NCBI RefSeq assembly: GCF_000149955.1
Contig: NW_017264851.1
Span: forward strand, 90,102-154,101
Source: Fusarium oxysporum f. sp. lycopersici 4287
Taxonomy: Eukaryota; Ascomycota; Sordariomycetes; Hypocreales; Nectriaceae
DNA: 64,000 bases
Direction: 5' to 3'
Shown here piece after piece: positions 1-10,658 of the stretch. The notes beneath the pieces were generated by a model. It was not told where the DNA came from, did not search any database, and saw only the letters and a list, made by a program, of their open reading frames with translations. The first letter of the stretch is position 1. The number at the start of each line of letters is the position of its first letter. Both the position numbers and the translations under genes were made by a program.

Positions 1-2856
1 ACTGCCATTAACCCTGAGCCGAGTAGGACTATGCCTCAGGGTGAGGGTAATCCCCTGAGCGTGGATCCCCTGAGCATAGAGATGACATTCCTGCGGCTCT
101 CACAAATCGTCAACCGCTGCCAGCGCCACAAGTGCAATACCACGTACTGCTTGCGCGTGAGGAAGAGAACCGGTGATCTGGCGAGGGACATGGAAGGTGC
201 CGCTGCGGATATCGAGGCGGCAAACGTTGCCAATCCAGAGAGGGAGTGTCGTTTTGACTTCCCTCGTGCCTTGCGGGAGCTGGCCGCAGTGATCAGGAAG
301 GAAGGCAGGTCGTACTATGTCTTTGAGGCGGCCCGGAATGACAGCCTCATGAATAACTTCAATCCTGCGATTATCCTAGGCTGGCTAGCCAATATCGACA
401 TATCTCCTTGCACCAGCTTACAGGCGGTTATTACGTACGCTGCGAAGTATTGCAGTAAATCTGAGAAGAAGACCGAGTCTTTCGCCAGGCTTGCAGACCA
501 GGTCTTGCCTCACACATCGCACGTTCAGCCCCTGTTGTCCTTCTCCTCTCGCCTGATGAACAAGCTGATTGCCGAGAGAGATTACTCGGCGCAGGAGATT
601 TCCCATCTGCTGCTTAACATTCCGCTGCAAGAAGGCACCCGTATGGTTGTCACCGTGGACTGCCGTCCGTTGGAGCGACAGGCACGTTCGTATCGTGTGG
701 ACGGAGATGTCAACGAGGCCATCGGCAGCTACAGGAAATATCTAGAGAGAAAGGACCAGCATGAGGATATAACCTATCTCGAATACCTGCAATCGTACAA
801 TCTCAACACGTGGAGGAGACTCGCTGCTCACGCGAAGAAGAGAGTCCTGTCTTACTTCCCTCGATACAAGTCTATGGAGGCCTCTTCCCAGTTTAACGAC
901 TTCTGCCGTGTTAAATTGATGATGGTTCATCCACATCGCTCTCCAGAAGAGTTGCTCGTTGTGGGCGGGCAGCGGTTCGATTCCTTCACGGCTGCGTACA
1001 TGCACTGCAGACAGCACCATGATACCCATGCGGACGATCATTATGGGGAACCAGATACAGATGAATTGACGGCAGAGGAGGATGAATTTGAGCTTGAGAT
1101 CCATGAGGAGCCCATCGCGGAGGAGGACTGGCATGAACTCGCCCGCATGCTACCTGACCGCCCACTGGAGGAAGAGGACATCGACATCCTCGGCCGCCGA
1201 GACATTGACATCAATTACGATTGGACCCCTCGTGTTGGGCGGTATGCCGATGATGGCATTCTCAACAGCGACTACTGGAAGCAACGCAAAGCGGAAAACA
1301 CCCTTGACCTTGATGTGGATGATCAGCCCTTGGAGGCTCGCGATTCCCTAAATCCAGAGCAGCGCATAGTATACGATACGGTGATGGGCCACTTCCTGAC
1401 CCAGGATCCCTCTCAGTTGCTACTCCATGTGGATGGCGGAGGCGGCACTGGCAAGTCATACCTCATTAACCTGCTCTCCGCGCACCTCCAATCCGCGACA
1501 GGGGGGAGGGGGACACCTGTTTGGCGTGCTGCGCCAACGGGCGTCGCAGGAAACCAGATATCGGGCACTACCTTGCACTCCCTGTTACACCTCCCAATCA
1601 ATAAGGACTTCAAGCCTCTATCTCCCGTTGATAAGACCCAGCTCCAGAAGAAGCTGAAGGATATCAAGTACCTCATCATCGATGAGAAGAGCATGCTAAG
1701 ACTGCGTCAGCTATCGTGGATCGATGACCGTCTCCGCGAGGCGTTCCCGAACAGGAATGAGGAGTTCTTTGGCGGCCTGAACATCCTCTTGGTTGGTGAC
1801 TTCTTCCAGCTTCCCCCTGTGCTACAGAAGCCGCTTTGTTACGACAAAGAGGTGCAGGGAGTAGAGATCAAGGGCAGGAACGCATATAGGCGCTTCGATA
1901 AATCAGTATTCTTGAAGGTTGTTCAGAGGCAGCGCGGCGACGACCAGGAGGCGTTTCGCACAGCTCTCGGGGAACTGCGGCTGCTCCAACTATCTATGGA
2001 GTCTTGGAAGCTCCTGTCCACCCGCGTGCAGGCAAAACTAGACGATCGAGAGGTCGCGAGGTTTTCCAGCGCCCTGCGAGTATACGCTACCAAAGATAGG
2101 GTGAACGAGTATAACCACTATCACCTCGACCGCCTCGGCCGGCCAGTCGTCCAGGTCAAAGCTAAGAACGTCGGCCCTGGTGCGGCTGCTGCCCCTGATG
2201 ACAAGGCGGGCAACCTTGCGAAGCAGATCCCTATATGCATTGGCGCTCGTCTGATGCTGACGTCTAACCTTTGGCAGCCCGTTGGCCTCTGCAACGGCGC
2301 TCGCGGTACGGTTTACGACATCGGCTGGGCACCCGGGGCTGACCCCATCCAAGATCCTCCTTGTGTTATCATGATGGAGTTTGACAAGTACAACGGACCG
2401 GTGTTCCTGACCACCCCCGATGGCAAAAAGATTGTCCCAATTCTCCCAGTTGAGAGAGACTTTCTCATCGGAGCCACTCTCTGCGCTCGCACGCAGTTTC
2501 CCCTGATCGTATGCTACGCTATTACCGTGCACAAGTCACAAAGCATCACAGAAGATATGATCGTGACGGATCTCTCCTGCCGGGACTTTCAGACCGGTTT
2601 AAGCTACGTGGCTGTCTCTCGTGTAAAAACGCTTGAGGGTTTGATGTTAGATGCGCCATTTGATCGTAATCACCTGGTCTACGGGTCTCCCCCGGATGGC
2701 ATGAAGATGAAGATGAGGGATCAGGAGCTTAGGAAACGACAGGTTCTTACACGGAGTCCTTACATGATATATAATACCAAGAATGGCCATGGCACTGGAT
2801 CAGTACGTAGTAGTAGTAATAGCTTCCCGGCCCGCGGACACACGGCCTTCGGCTGA
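1..2856 (+). mobile_element. Helitron Rep-helicase transposase, 3' part (left-truncated by window edge)
   Basis: This is the C-terminal part of the Rep-helicase protein of a Helitron rolling-circle transposon. The frame is open without a stop from base 1, so the first ATG at 31 is probably not the real start and the HUH part of the Rep domain lies upstream. Near residues 111-143 is the end of the Rep domain, with a WLANID motif and the two-tyrosine site YAAKYCSK. From about residue 454 a complete PIF1-type SF1 helicase follows: Walker A GGGGTGKSY, APTGVAGNQISG (Ia), LIIDEKSM (Walker B), GDFFQLPPV (III), and the C-terminal VHKSQS and YVAVSR motifs. There is no internal stop or frameshift, so this copy is either young or under selection. 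The acidic stretch at residues 345-385 is a linker. The alternative is a cellular PIF1 helicase, but those lack the Y2 motif. Confidence 0.88.
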
Positions 2857-2861
2857 GGCTA

Positions 2862-2917
2862 CCCCATGCGCCCCATCGCCGCTCCAATGTGCATGGGGTG
2901 GCGTAGTATTTTACTAC
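2862..2917. repeat. Two short palindromes just 3' of the Helitron ORF
   Basis: CCCCATGC (2862-2869) pairs with GCATGGGG (2891-2898). Immediately after it GTAGTA-TTT-TACTAC (2903-2917) forms a second stem. Helitrons carry a hairpin close to the 3' terminus, usually followed by CTRR. I see the hairpins but no convincing CTRR directly after them, so the exact element end is not assigned. Confidence 0.4.
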
Positions 2918-3115
2918 TTTAACTGCCATCAAGGTGTCTTACAGTGTTGTTATATGTTTATAACTGGTGAGCCATCCTTTATCCTCCCCAACTACTAAGC
3001 TTGACCTAACCAACAGACCTATCGAAAGCTATTTGCAATCTTCTTGCATCAGTCTCATCTCGCATGAGTGAGACTCTTGAATCCTTGGCAACCTGAACCC
3101 CCATCGCCGATTTAC

Positions 3116-4123
3116 TCATAACCTCTCATTAAAGTCAGTGAGGACACTATGGGTCGAGTAGAAAGCACTCTTGGGGTAATAGGTCTCGTTGAACATCAAT
3201 GGCTTGGCTCCCGGGAGCCACGTGTACAAGTGCTTGTCCGTGAAGCCCCAGAAACTTATATCAGTGATGCCTGCGTCTAGAGCTTCCTTGACGGTGTCGC
3301 CATATATCTCGGCTTGTTGGGTTGCGTTATACGTATGAACATCCATTTCAGCAATGGTGACCTGGAGCCCAATTGCTCTGTAAGATTCAACCATTTCTCG
3401 AATGACACCAGGTACCACGGGCTCGAGGGTGATATGCATCTGCAGAGCGATCCCATCGATAGGGACGCCTCTGTGTACGAGTGCAGAAACCATGTCGTAA
3501 AGTTCTTGACGCTTCTTTGGTTGCACCTCGACGAGATTCTCATTGAGAAACAGCTTGGCGTCTGGGTCTGCTGCTCGGGCTATGCGAAAAGCGTCCTCAA
3601 CCCAACCGGGACCCAGGGTGTCGTAAAAGTGGTTCGGTGCCAAACCGCTGCCGTTGGTCTTGAGGGCCTCGGAGACAACGTCCCATCGATCCATCTTACC
3701 GCGGTACCGATGCATAATGGCCTCAAAGTGATTGGTGATTTCAGCACGGAGGGCTTCAGGGGAAGTTATGTTGAGGAGGTAATCTGGGTTACAGCATGGC
3801 GAAAGAAGACCATGGCCCTTGACTTTCATATTATTGGCATCGGCGAATTTGACAAGACGGTCGAGCTTGTGCCAATCATATTGGCATTTGGCAGGATGGA
3901 CAAAGGTCCACTTCAGTTCATTCTCAGGAGAGAGACTGTTGAACTGCTTGGAAAGGACGGCACGAAACTGAGAGTCGTTGAGATAGGATGGATTGATAGC
4001 CCCAGACCCCAAGAGAAGGCTTTTCTTTGTCGCCTCTTCTCTCAGCGAGGTAGTGCCAGTGCTGGGAATGCTGGTTGCTTCAGCAAAGGCGACGAACGTT
4101 GCGATGATGGTCGTGAGTCTCAT
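3116..4123 (-). CDS. Secreted GH10 glycoside hydrolase, atypical active site (tomatinase-like rather than ordinary xylanase)
   Basis: This is a 335-residue single-exon protein with an N-terminal secretion signal (about residues 1-17), then one GH10 (beta/alpha)8 domain and no carbohydrate-binding module. The acid/base glutamate is E152 in WDVVSEAL and the nucleophile is E259 in IAEMD; the TDKHLYTW loop is also recognisable. Two features are unusual. The Asn that precedes the acid/base in clan GH-A (WDVVNE) is Ser here. The -1 subsite segment normally reading GHTLVWH is GHGLLSPCCNP (103-113), so its Trp and His are missing. GH10 also contains fungal tomatinases, which remove sugars from the saponin tomatine, and a shift away from xylan fits that group. 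Specificity is inference. The gene is divergent from the glucosyltransferase at 5069. Confidence 0.85.
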   Translation of the reverse strand: MRLTTIIATFVAFAEATSIPSTGTTSLREEATKKSLLLGSGAINPSYLNDSQFRAVLSKQFNSLSPENELKWTFVHPAKCQYDWHKLDRLVKFADANNMKVKGHGLLSPCCNPDYLLNITSPEALRAEITNHFEAIMHRYRGKMDRWDVVSEALKTNGSGLAPNHFYDTLGPGWVEDAFRIARAADPDAKLFLNENLVEVQPKKRQELYDMVSALVHRGVPIDGIALQMHITLEPVVPGVIREMVESYRAIGLQVTIAEMDVHTYNATQQAEIYGDTVKEALDAGITDISFWGFTDKHLYTWLPGAKPLMFNETYYPKSAFYSTHSVLTDFNERL

Positions 4124-4205
4124 GTTTCTTTTGAGTGCGTGAAGGTCTTCGGATTATGCGTGCTGTTATGCGGCTTCAACTTTATCACGTCCATACATCT
4201 TTAGG

Positions 4206-4213
4206 TATTTATA
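4206..4213 (-). promoter_or_regulatory. TATA box of the GH10 gene
   Basis: TATAAATA reads on the minus strand about 83 bases upstream of the GH10 ATG (4123), the normal spacing for a fungal core promoter with a short 5' UTR. Confidence 0.5.
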
Positions 4214-4947
4214 AGTTAGAGGTAGTTGTGTTTTTGCCTCGGTTTCAATCTTGCCCTCCTGAAAGATGACGCGTCAATTTTGGAGAACGAGGCAGTCTAC
4301 GACACGGGAGTTGAAGAACGAGATCGAAATTGGTCATTTTGGCAAGCATAGCGGCGGCGGAAAGACAACTCTCGGTGAGCCGTAACCCGTAGATGGCGAA
4401 GTTAGTGGATAGCATGTGCGCGGCAGAATTGTCTGATGTCGGGCAAATATCAGTCAGCATCTTCATGCAAGCATGCGATTGTGCTAGATCCGGCCGTGCT
4501 ACCACCGGGTTCATTCACTGGCCCCGACCGCTAGTTTCCGATTAGTGGACTGTAGCTAAGTAGGTCTAGTATGGAATGGGAAAGGGGCGGTTCAATGAAC
4601 GAGGGAGAAGCAGAACGAGGAACGAAGTTGAACGAGGTTAAACGAAACCTAAATGGTAAATACGAACCAATCATATTGACCACAAAAATATTAACTTCAC
4701 TACCGATGGTATCTGCGGCACTAAGTCCATCACATTCGTCATACATTGCAATTTTCATCCAATAGCTCCTATTGTAACTTAGTGGCTGAGACGGTCTTAA
4801 TTATGGTTTCAGTCATAAACGAGGGGCTATGCGGGTCTCAAGCAGCACACAACGCCTCTTAATGCATTATTTGTGTTAGCTGCGTCATGCACCACGGCTT
4901 CCCGCTGAAAAGGAAAAAAAAAAAAAAAAAAAAACAGACAGAATTGG
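4214..4947. other. Divergent intergenic region between GH10 and glucosyltransferase genes
   Basis: No supportable gene lies here; the small open frames at 4245-4514 and 4531-4765 overlap each other and show no family features. A 21-base poly(A) run (4914-4934) sits just upstream of the TATA-like element of the rightward gene. The region probably holds both promoters. Confidence 0.5.
4914..4934. repeat. Poly(A) tract of 21 bases
   Basis: An uninterrupted run of 21 A, about 135 bases upstream of the ATG at 5069. Homopolymeric dA:dT tracts are common nucleosome-excluding promoter elements in fungi. Confidence 0.7.
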
Positions 4948-4957
4948 TTTATATAAT
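4948..4957 (+). promoter_or_regulatory. TATA-like element of the glucosyltransferase gene
   Basis: TTTATATAAT lies about 112 bases before the ATG at 5069 and directly after the poly(A) tract, which makes it the best core-promoter candidate. Confidence 0.4.
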
Positions 4958-5068
4958 CTTTCTTGGCGTCTCTCCGTCTACAATAAGCTTTCTGTTATTC
5001 TTTTCACTATCATCTTGACCATCTCATCCATGCTTGCCCTTTGAGCAAGATACTGCACATCGACTACA

Positions 5069-7952
5069 ATGGCCGACAATAAACGGAAAACCATTCGCTA
5101 TGAGCTCGCTGGGGATGATTCTCCATCACTCACTCCAGCCACCCCAACACCAGCTTATCAGAGCCTAAGAAATACAAGGAGTACCGGGGATCTTTCACAC
5201 GCTGCAGAACTGCCCGGAGACTTCTCGTCAGAAAGCTCATCGCCGTATACATTCGCCAACCTTTTCGAGAATGATGTCAAAATTCAAGGTAATCTCTCCA
5301 TATAATATGCCAATTAATCTGCTAATAGTGATCATAGACGACGCTCGTGTCGAGATTGATTGTAATTCCAAGTTCGTCCGCACCCTAAGCCGCCTCTACC
5401 AAACTTCACCCGAGAAGTATGCGCAACCCGACACTCCGACTCCAGAATATACGGAATTCGAATCAAGAAGCAAGACATGGGCCACAAAGCTCAATATTGT
5501 TATTCAAGTTGTGGGCAGTCGAGGTGATGTACAGCCATTCATCGCGCTGGGAAACGAGCTTCAGCGACATGGGCACCGTGTTCGTTTGGCAACACACAAT
5601 ACCTTTGAAAGCTTTGTTCGAGAATCAGGACTAGAGTTCTATCCTGTCGGGGGCGACCCAGCTGAGCTGATGGCTTATATGGTGAAGAACCCAGGTCTGA
5701 TACCTAGTATGAAGAGCTTGGCGGCTGGGGAGATTCAGAAAAAGCGTGATATGGTGCAGTGGATGCTTGAGGAATTCTGGCACTCATGTTTGCAACCAGA
5801 CCCATTGACTGGTTTACCTTTTGTGGCCGATGCTATAATTGCTAATCCCCCTAGCTTCGCGCACATACACTGTGCCCAGGCACTAGGCATTCCCGTGCAT
5901 CTCATGTTCACTATGCCGTGGAGCAATACGAGAGCTTTCCCTCATCCGCTTGCTAATTTGAAAAACGTCGGAAGCGATCCTCAACTTGGGAATTACATCT
6001 CTTACACCGTGGTTGAGTGGATGACGTGGCAAGGGTAAGCTTATCTGTCGCTGGAATCCCCTTCTGCTGACGAATTTCATGGTCAGGCTAGGTGACATTA
6101 TCAACAAGTGGAGAAAGTCGATAGACCTAGAGGAGGTGGCTATGTTTGACGCTCCTATGCTAACAAAGACGTTGAAAATCCCCTTCACGTACTGCTGGTC
6201 ACCAGCCTTGGTCCCGAAACCTGTAGACTGGGAACCGTATATAGGTAGGTTTGAGGTGCAGGATATGCCTTGCTACCGATAACCAACATTCTTATAGATG
6301 TCTGCGGCTTTTTCTTTCGCGATCCTCCTCAGTTCTACCCACCAACAGACCTTGCCCAATTCCTCCAAAATGGCCCGCCTCCGGTATACATCGGATTCGG
6401 CAGTATTGTCCTAGATAATCCTGAGAAGGTCATCGGTGTTATACTAGATTCGATCGAGGCCACTGGCGCTCGTGCTATCATCTCTAAAGGCTGGTCTGCT
6501 CTGGTTGGCTCTGAACAAGAAAACGTATACTGGATCGGGGACTGTCCCCACGAATGGCTCTTTCAACACGTCGCAGCGGTCATTCATCATGGGGGTGCCG
6601 GAACAACAGCTTGTGGGTTGAGAAATGGAAAGCCAACAACTATAGTTCCTTTCTTTGGCGAGTAAGTCGATGAGATTTCGATCTGAGATGTCTTGTTTAC
6701 TAATTTTCCATTTTATAGCCAGCCTTTCTGGGGACAGATGGTGGCCAACGCTGGTGCAGGACCCGCTCCGATACCTCATAGAGAGCTCACGGTTGACAAC
6801 CTCGCTGCAGCCATTCGTTACTGTCTATCCCCACAGGCCGCAGCCGCAGCCGCTATCATAGCCGAAAAAATGTCATCAGAGGTCGGGGTTCGTGCTGCTG
6901 TACAGTCCTTTCATAAAGGCCTCCCTCTGGAGCGAATTCGATGCGATGTAATCCCAAGTGAGCCTGCCGTATGGTCATATTCCAAGTCGAAGAACCCGAT
7001 CAAGCTATCGAAGATGGCTGCAGAGATTTTAATATCCACCAATTCAATCGATAGTAAACACCTGAAGCCGTAAGTAACTAGCCTTGCTTACGTGATCGAT
7101 CATTGCCATAGCCGCTGACTTACTCTTTATAGGTACCAGAGCAACCCCATCCAGACCGAAACAACCAGGTGGGATCCTGTTTCAGGAGGCGCTTCTGCTG
7201 TTATGGCAACGGCAACCGGAATGGCTGGCAACATCACGGGCATCTTTACAAAGCCGATCGAGGAATACCGAGACGACCAGAAGCGGCGCGCTGGAGAGCT
7301 GAAGTATACCCAGGGACGAGGTTCCCCATCCCTACAGGAAAGGTCTAGCGATAAGGATCACCTCAGCGTAGAGCGCCTCTCCAACGACTCCGTACGACCT
7401 AGGAGTGCGCACTCTGGACATCTCGCCGGTCGCATGGCTGGAGCTTCAGCTAAAAGCGCTGGTAAAATTGGCCAAACAGCCACGAAAGGCATGCTAGTGG
7501 ATTTTCCACTTGCCATAACAGAGGGATTAAAATCGGTACCACAACTCTATGGCGGCAATGTACGCAATCATGGGCCAGTGACAGATGCCAAGAGTGGCAT
7601 GGTAGTGGCGGGGAAGACATTTGCGTGGGGCTTCATCGATGGTCTAAGTGACGTTGTGGTACAACCATATAAAGGGGCGAAGAAGGAGGGTGCACTGGGT
7701 GCTGCTAAAGGGCTTGGAAAGGGGGCGATGAATCTGGTGACTAAGAGTGGTGCTGGAATGTTTGGATTGTTTGCATATCCCAGTGCAGGAATCAGCAAGA
7801 GTCTGCGTACAGCTACACACGGCTCGACACGTAGGAAGATTGCCGAGGAGCGGCGTGCAGAAGGTATTTGGATGGTGAAGAGTGGGACTGGAGTACAGGT
7901 GGACTGTAGTAAAGTGTTGGAGGACTTTGAGCGTTTGAAACGAGATACATAG
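5069..7952 (+). CDS. Sterol 3-beta-glucosyltransferase-type GT28/GT1 enzyme
   Basis: The predicted enzyme transfers glucose from UDP-glucose to the 3-hydroxyl of ergosterol-type sterols at membranes. Six exons join in frame: 5069-5288, 5338-6034, 6087-6244, 6298-6661, 6719-7069 and 7133-7952, giving 869 residues. The N-terminal GT28 domain starts at VIQVVGSRGDVQPFIALG and continues through the acceptor-side PPSFAHIHCAQALGIPVH. The C-terminal donor site shows GFGSIVLDNP and the HHGGAGTT signature followed by FFGDQPFWGQ. Unlike ATG26 it has no PH/GRAM region before the catalytic domain. A roughly 250-residue glycine-rich tail (GLGKGAMNLVTK, GMFGLFAYPSAG) is typical of the fungal short form. The frame is intact. 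The GH10 gene is divergent and the MFS gene convergent (168-base gap). Sterol as acceptor is inferred from family resemblance. Confidence 0.86.
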
Positions 7953-8119
7953 ACTGGAATTCCGTAAATTCAAGGTCAGACTACTTGCCAACCTGCTGAG
8001 GCCCAGGACGCCCGTGTGTGGTGCAAGTACATCCGCGCGTTAAGCGCCAGCTCCCGGCCAGAACGAACTACAAATTACTCTGAGTATAGTTCATCTCGAG
8101 CAACGGACAGTAAAGCTAA

Positions 8120-10044
8120 TTAGTCCACATGAGTTACATGAGCCACCTCTGCCTTCTCAACTCGCTTTTGCTCAAGAGTAATTAATGTCTGAGGACGCTC
8201 TCTCTGCGTAAGTTCTGGAACGCGGCAGACAATCAGGCCTGGATTCTGTATAAAGATCTGGTCCATGTCCTCCAGGGTACGACGAGCGGTTTCGGGATAC
8301 AGGAAGTACACGATCGGGAAGTAGGAGTAGCAAAAGCCAGCAAATACTATCTTTGATAAGCGTCTTGTTCGTGTAACGATGTAATTGCCAGATCACCTAC
8401 GGAGAAAGAAGCCCCAATTGAGATTGTCAACGCCCGTCTTGGTGAATTGAGTAACTATGAAGCCACCCATCCAGTTAGTTGCTGTGGCAGCTGCAGCTCC
8501 CCGTGTGCGCCAACCGAGTGAGTTGACTTCCGAGTTGAACACCCAGGGTACTTTGGCAAAGCTGGTACCGTAACAGAAGTAGTAAATAAAGAAAAAGGCT
8601 GTGGTGACTTCGCCGAGCTAGGGAAGACGTTAGCTGTTGATTCTCAGTATGGGTGTCTCTGTTCCATCACATACTCTCTCCTTCATACCCGGATTATGCT
8701 TGGCTCCTAGGAGAGTCATAGACACAATCATGTAGCAAGAGCCCATTGTCGCTGCTCCGTACAGCATCATCCTATCGGGGTCAGTATATTACCAGGTCAT
8801 TCGTGGGCTAGGTGAGTGCGTACTTTCGGCGACCAAAGCGGTCAATGATGAACAAACAGCAAATTGCGGCGAACAGGTAGATAGTGCCATTGACACCAGT
8901 AAGAAGGCGACTTCGGCGCGCACTGTAGCCAAGAACCTGCTGTAACATGGTGGGGAGGTAGTATCCGAGCGCATTGACCCCTGAGAACTGCTGCATGAAC
9001 TGTGTACCGCACGATAGTAGGATCCTGCGAAGGTTTTGAGTCTTGTCGCGGCATCTGAGCATATCAATCGTCGATACGGTCTCATTGCGCTCCTGTTGAA
9101 TTGTAGCTTGGATTGACCTGAACTCAGTCACGACATCTAGGTCCTCGGTGGTCGCGTTTCTGCCAGCAAGACGTGCTATCACAACAAGGGCCTCGTCGTG
9201 TCGGTCCTTGAGCATCAGCCATCTCGGCGAGTCGGGAACAAACAGTAGCGCGACGGCGATGACGCAGGGAAACAGCAGCTGGAAGCCGAGGGGGAAACGC
9301 CACTGGATGGGACCGCTCCGAACACCAAGAGCGTAGTTCATCCAATTGGCGAGGCAAAAAGCGGCGGTATTGCATAGGGACTGTACGACAACGAGTTTAC
9401 CTCGAACGCGAGGCTTGGAGCATTCGGCCTGATAGACGGGACAGGTAGACGAGGTTATGCCTGCGAGCCAAGACGTTAGATTGTAATTCGACTTGCGTGC
9501 GGAAGATGAACGTTGGAGACATACCCATTCCGAATCCGTTGATGACACGACCGACTATCATCTGAGGAAGATGCCATGACACGATCTGAAGCACAGCGCC
9601 AATGAGGTTGCTCAGGAGGCCAACCCAGATGGTCTTCTTGCGCCCTAACTTGTCACCGCAAACAAAGGCAAAGATTGCCCCAAAAAAGGCGCCCAGCTGT
9701 AATGGTGTTGAGTATTTGCACTTGGTCAAAGGTAGCCTGCCACTTACTGCAAAGCAACTGGAAACAATTCCAGAGATACTCGCGGTCTTAGTCTCGGGAA
9801 ACCAATATTTGAAGTCGGCTGAGATGAGAACTGATGAGAAGACGCCCTGATGGACCGTCGATGAGCGACTTCCTGGGCCAGATACGACATGGGCTAGCTT
9901 ACCTGGTCGTAACCAAACCATGACATGGAAACTATGTAGACGCATCAGCATTGAGCGCATCATAGAGTTACCGAGTCACTGACCAGCATTGACAAGTGTC
10001 ACACACACCAAAAGTGGCGTGCCACTGAGATTACCCAAAGCCAT
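8120..10044 (-). CDS. MFS sugar transporter (hexose/lactose-permease type)
   Basis: A plasma-membrane sugar:proton symporter with 12 predicted membrane spans. Eight exons read on the minus strand: 9984-10044, 9903-9931, 9748-9846, 9525-9696, 8824-9460, 8675-8771, 8401-8617 and 8120-8346. All phases close, giving 512 residues. Sugar-porter signatures are present in order: FGYDQG in TM1, GDKLGRKK after TM2, PVYQAECSKPRVRG, PDSPRWLM, QQFSGVNALGYYLP in TM7, DRFGRRK, and PETARRTLEDMD at the end of TM12. The second exon is only 29 nt. It starts head-to-head with the SDR gene across about 610 bases, which suggests co-regulation. The exact sugar cannot be read from the sequence. Confidence 0.9.
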
Positions 10045-10127
10045 TGAGTATTAGTCTTGTGAAGAAAAGGCAATGTTGAGAGGATGATAATGAGATCAAA
10101 CAACGGAGAAAGTGATGAGCTGTTGCC

Positions 10128-10134
10128 ATTTATA
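10128..10134 (-). promoter_or_regulatory. TATA box of the MFS transporter gene
   Basis: TATAAAT on the minus strand, about 85 bases upstream of the ATG at 10044. Confidence 0.45.
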
Positions 10135-10200
10135 ATAATCACAGGGACGCCATCCCGATATCAGGCGCCTTTGCTGGTCGCTGGTTGCCAGACGTTCGGG

Positions 10201-10227
10201 TCTGGGGTCTGGGGTCCGGTCTGGGGA
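10201..10227. repeat. Short imperfect tandem of TCTGGGG
   Basis: TCTGGGG occurs directly repeated (about 3.5 units, the third altered to TCCGG-TCTGGGG) in the divergent promoter. Confidence 0.5.
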
Positions 10228-10658
10228 ACACCGAGCTAATGGGACGTTGTGCGGGGAAATTGATCAGACAACCCATCGGCTGATACACGCTTCGGCGTAG
10301 GCTGCGTTAGAGCAGCGAGGGAGGAATTAAATCCGGGTAGCATTAACCGCTTCGACACGAGCTAGTCCAGCATTAGTATTAGTATGTGCAAGGATTATTG
10401 GCGGCGGGGACAGGCGGCAGAGCGCCATCAACTCTATTATCAGCTAGCTCGCGGGGGTAGACGGCACATTGTCCGCCGACAGCCAAGACCCCTCATTGAG
10501 AGTTTATGATGCGGTGCGACACAACTGATACGGATAGTGGCCAGCTCCATATGAACACATAGTTAAGATCATGAAGACAAATTATGTAAAGTTCTATACG
10601 ATAACTTGCAATCTTTTCTCACTTTGTCATTGATGGTCTTGAGCAAATCCTGTCTAAG

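Larger units (their letters stand above)
10045..10658. promoter_or_regulatory. Shared divergent promoter of transporter and SDR reductase
   Basis: This 614-base region separates two divergently transcribed genes. A TATAAAT element on the minus strand (10128-10134) serves the transporter about 85 bases upstream of its ATG. GC-rich motifs GGCGGCG (10400-10406) and GGCGGCA (10413-10419) are candidate regulator sites; GGCGGCA recurs three times upstream of the Zn2Cys6 regulator at 12722. An imperfect TCTGGGG tandem lies at 10201-10227. Confidence 0.45.

Noticed and set aside
742..2532. Minus-strand frames inside the Helitron (742-1134, 2038-2532)
   Set aside because: Shadows of the intact Rep-helicase frame.
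3314..4204. 296-codon plus-strand frame opposite the GH10 gene
   Set aside because: Antisense shadow of a well-conserved GH10 gene; no family features of its own.
4245..4765. Small overlapping frames in the GH10/glucosyltransferase intergenic region
   Set aside because: Overlap on both strands, no motifs, lie in a promoter region.
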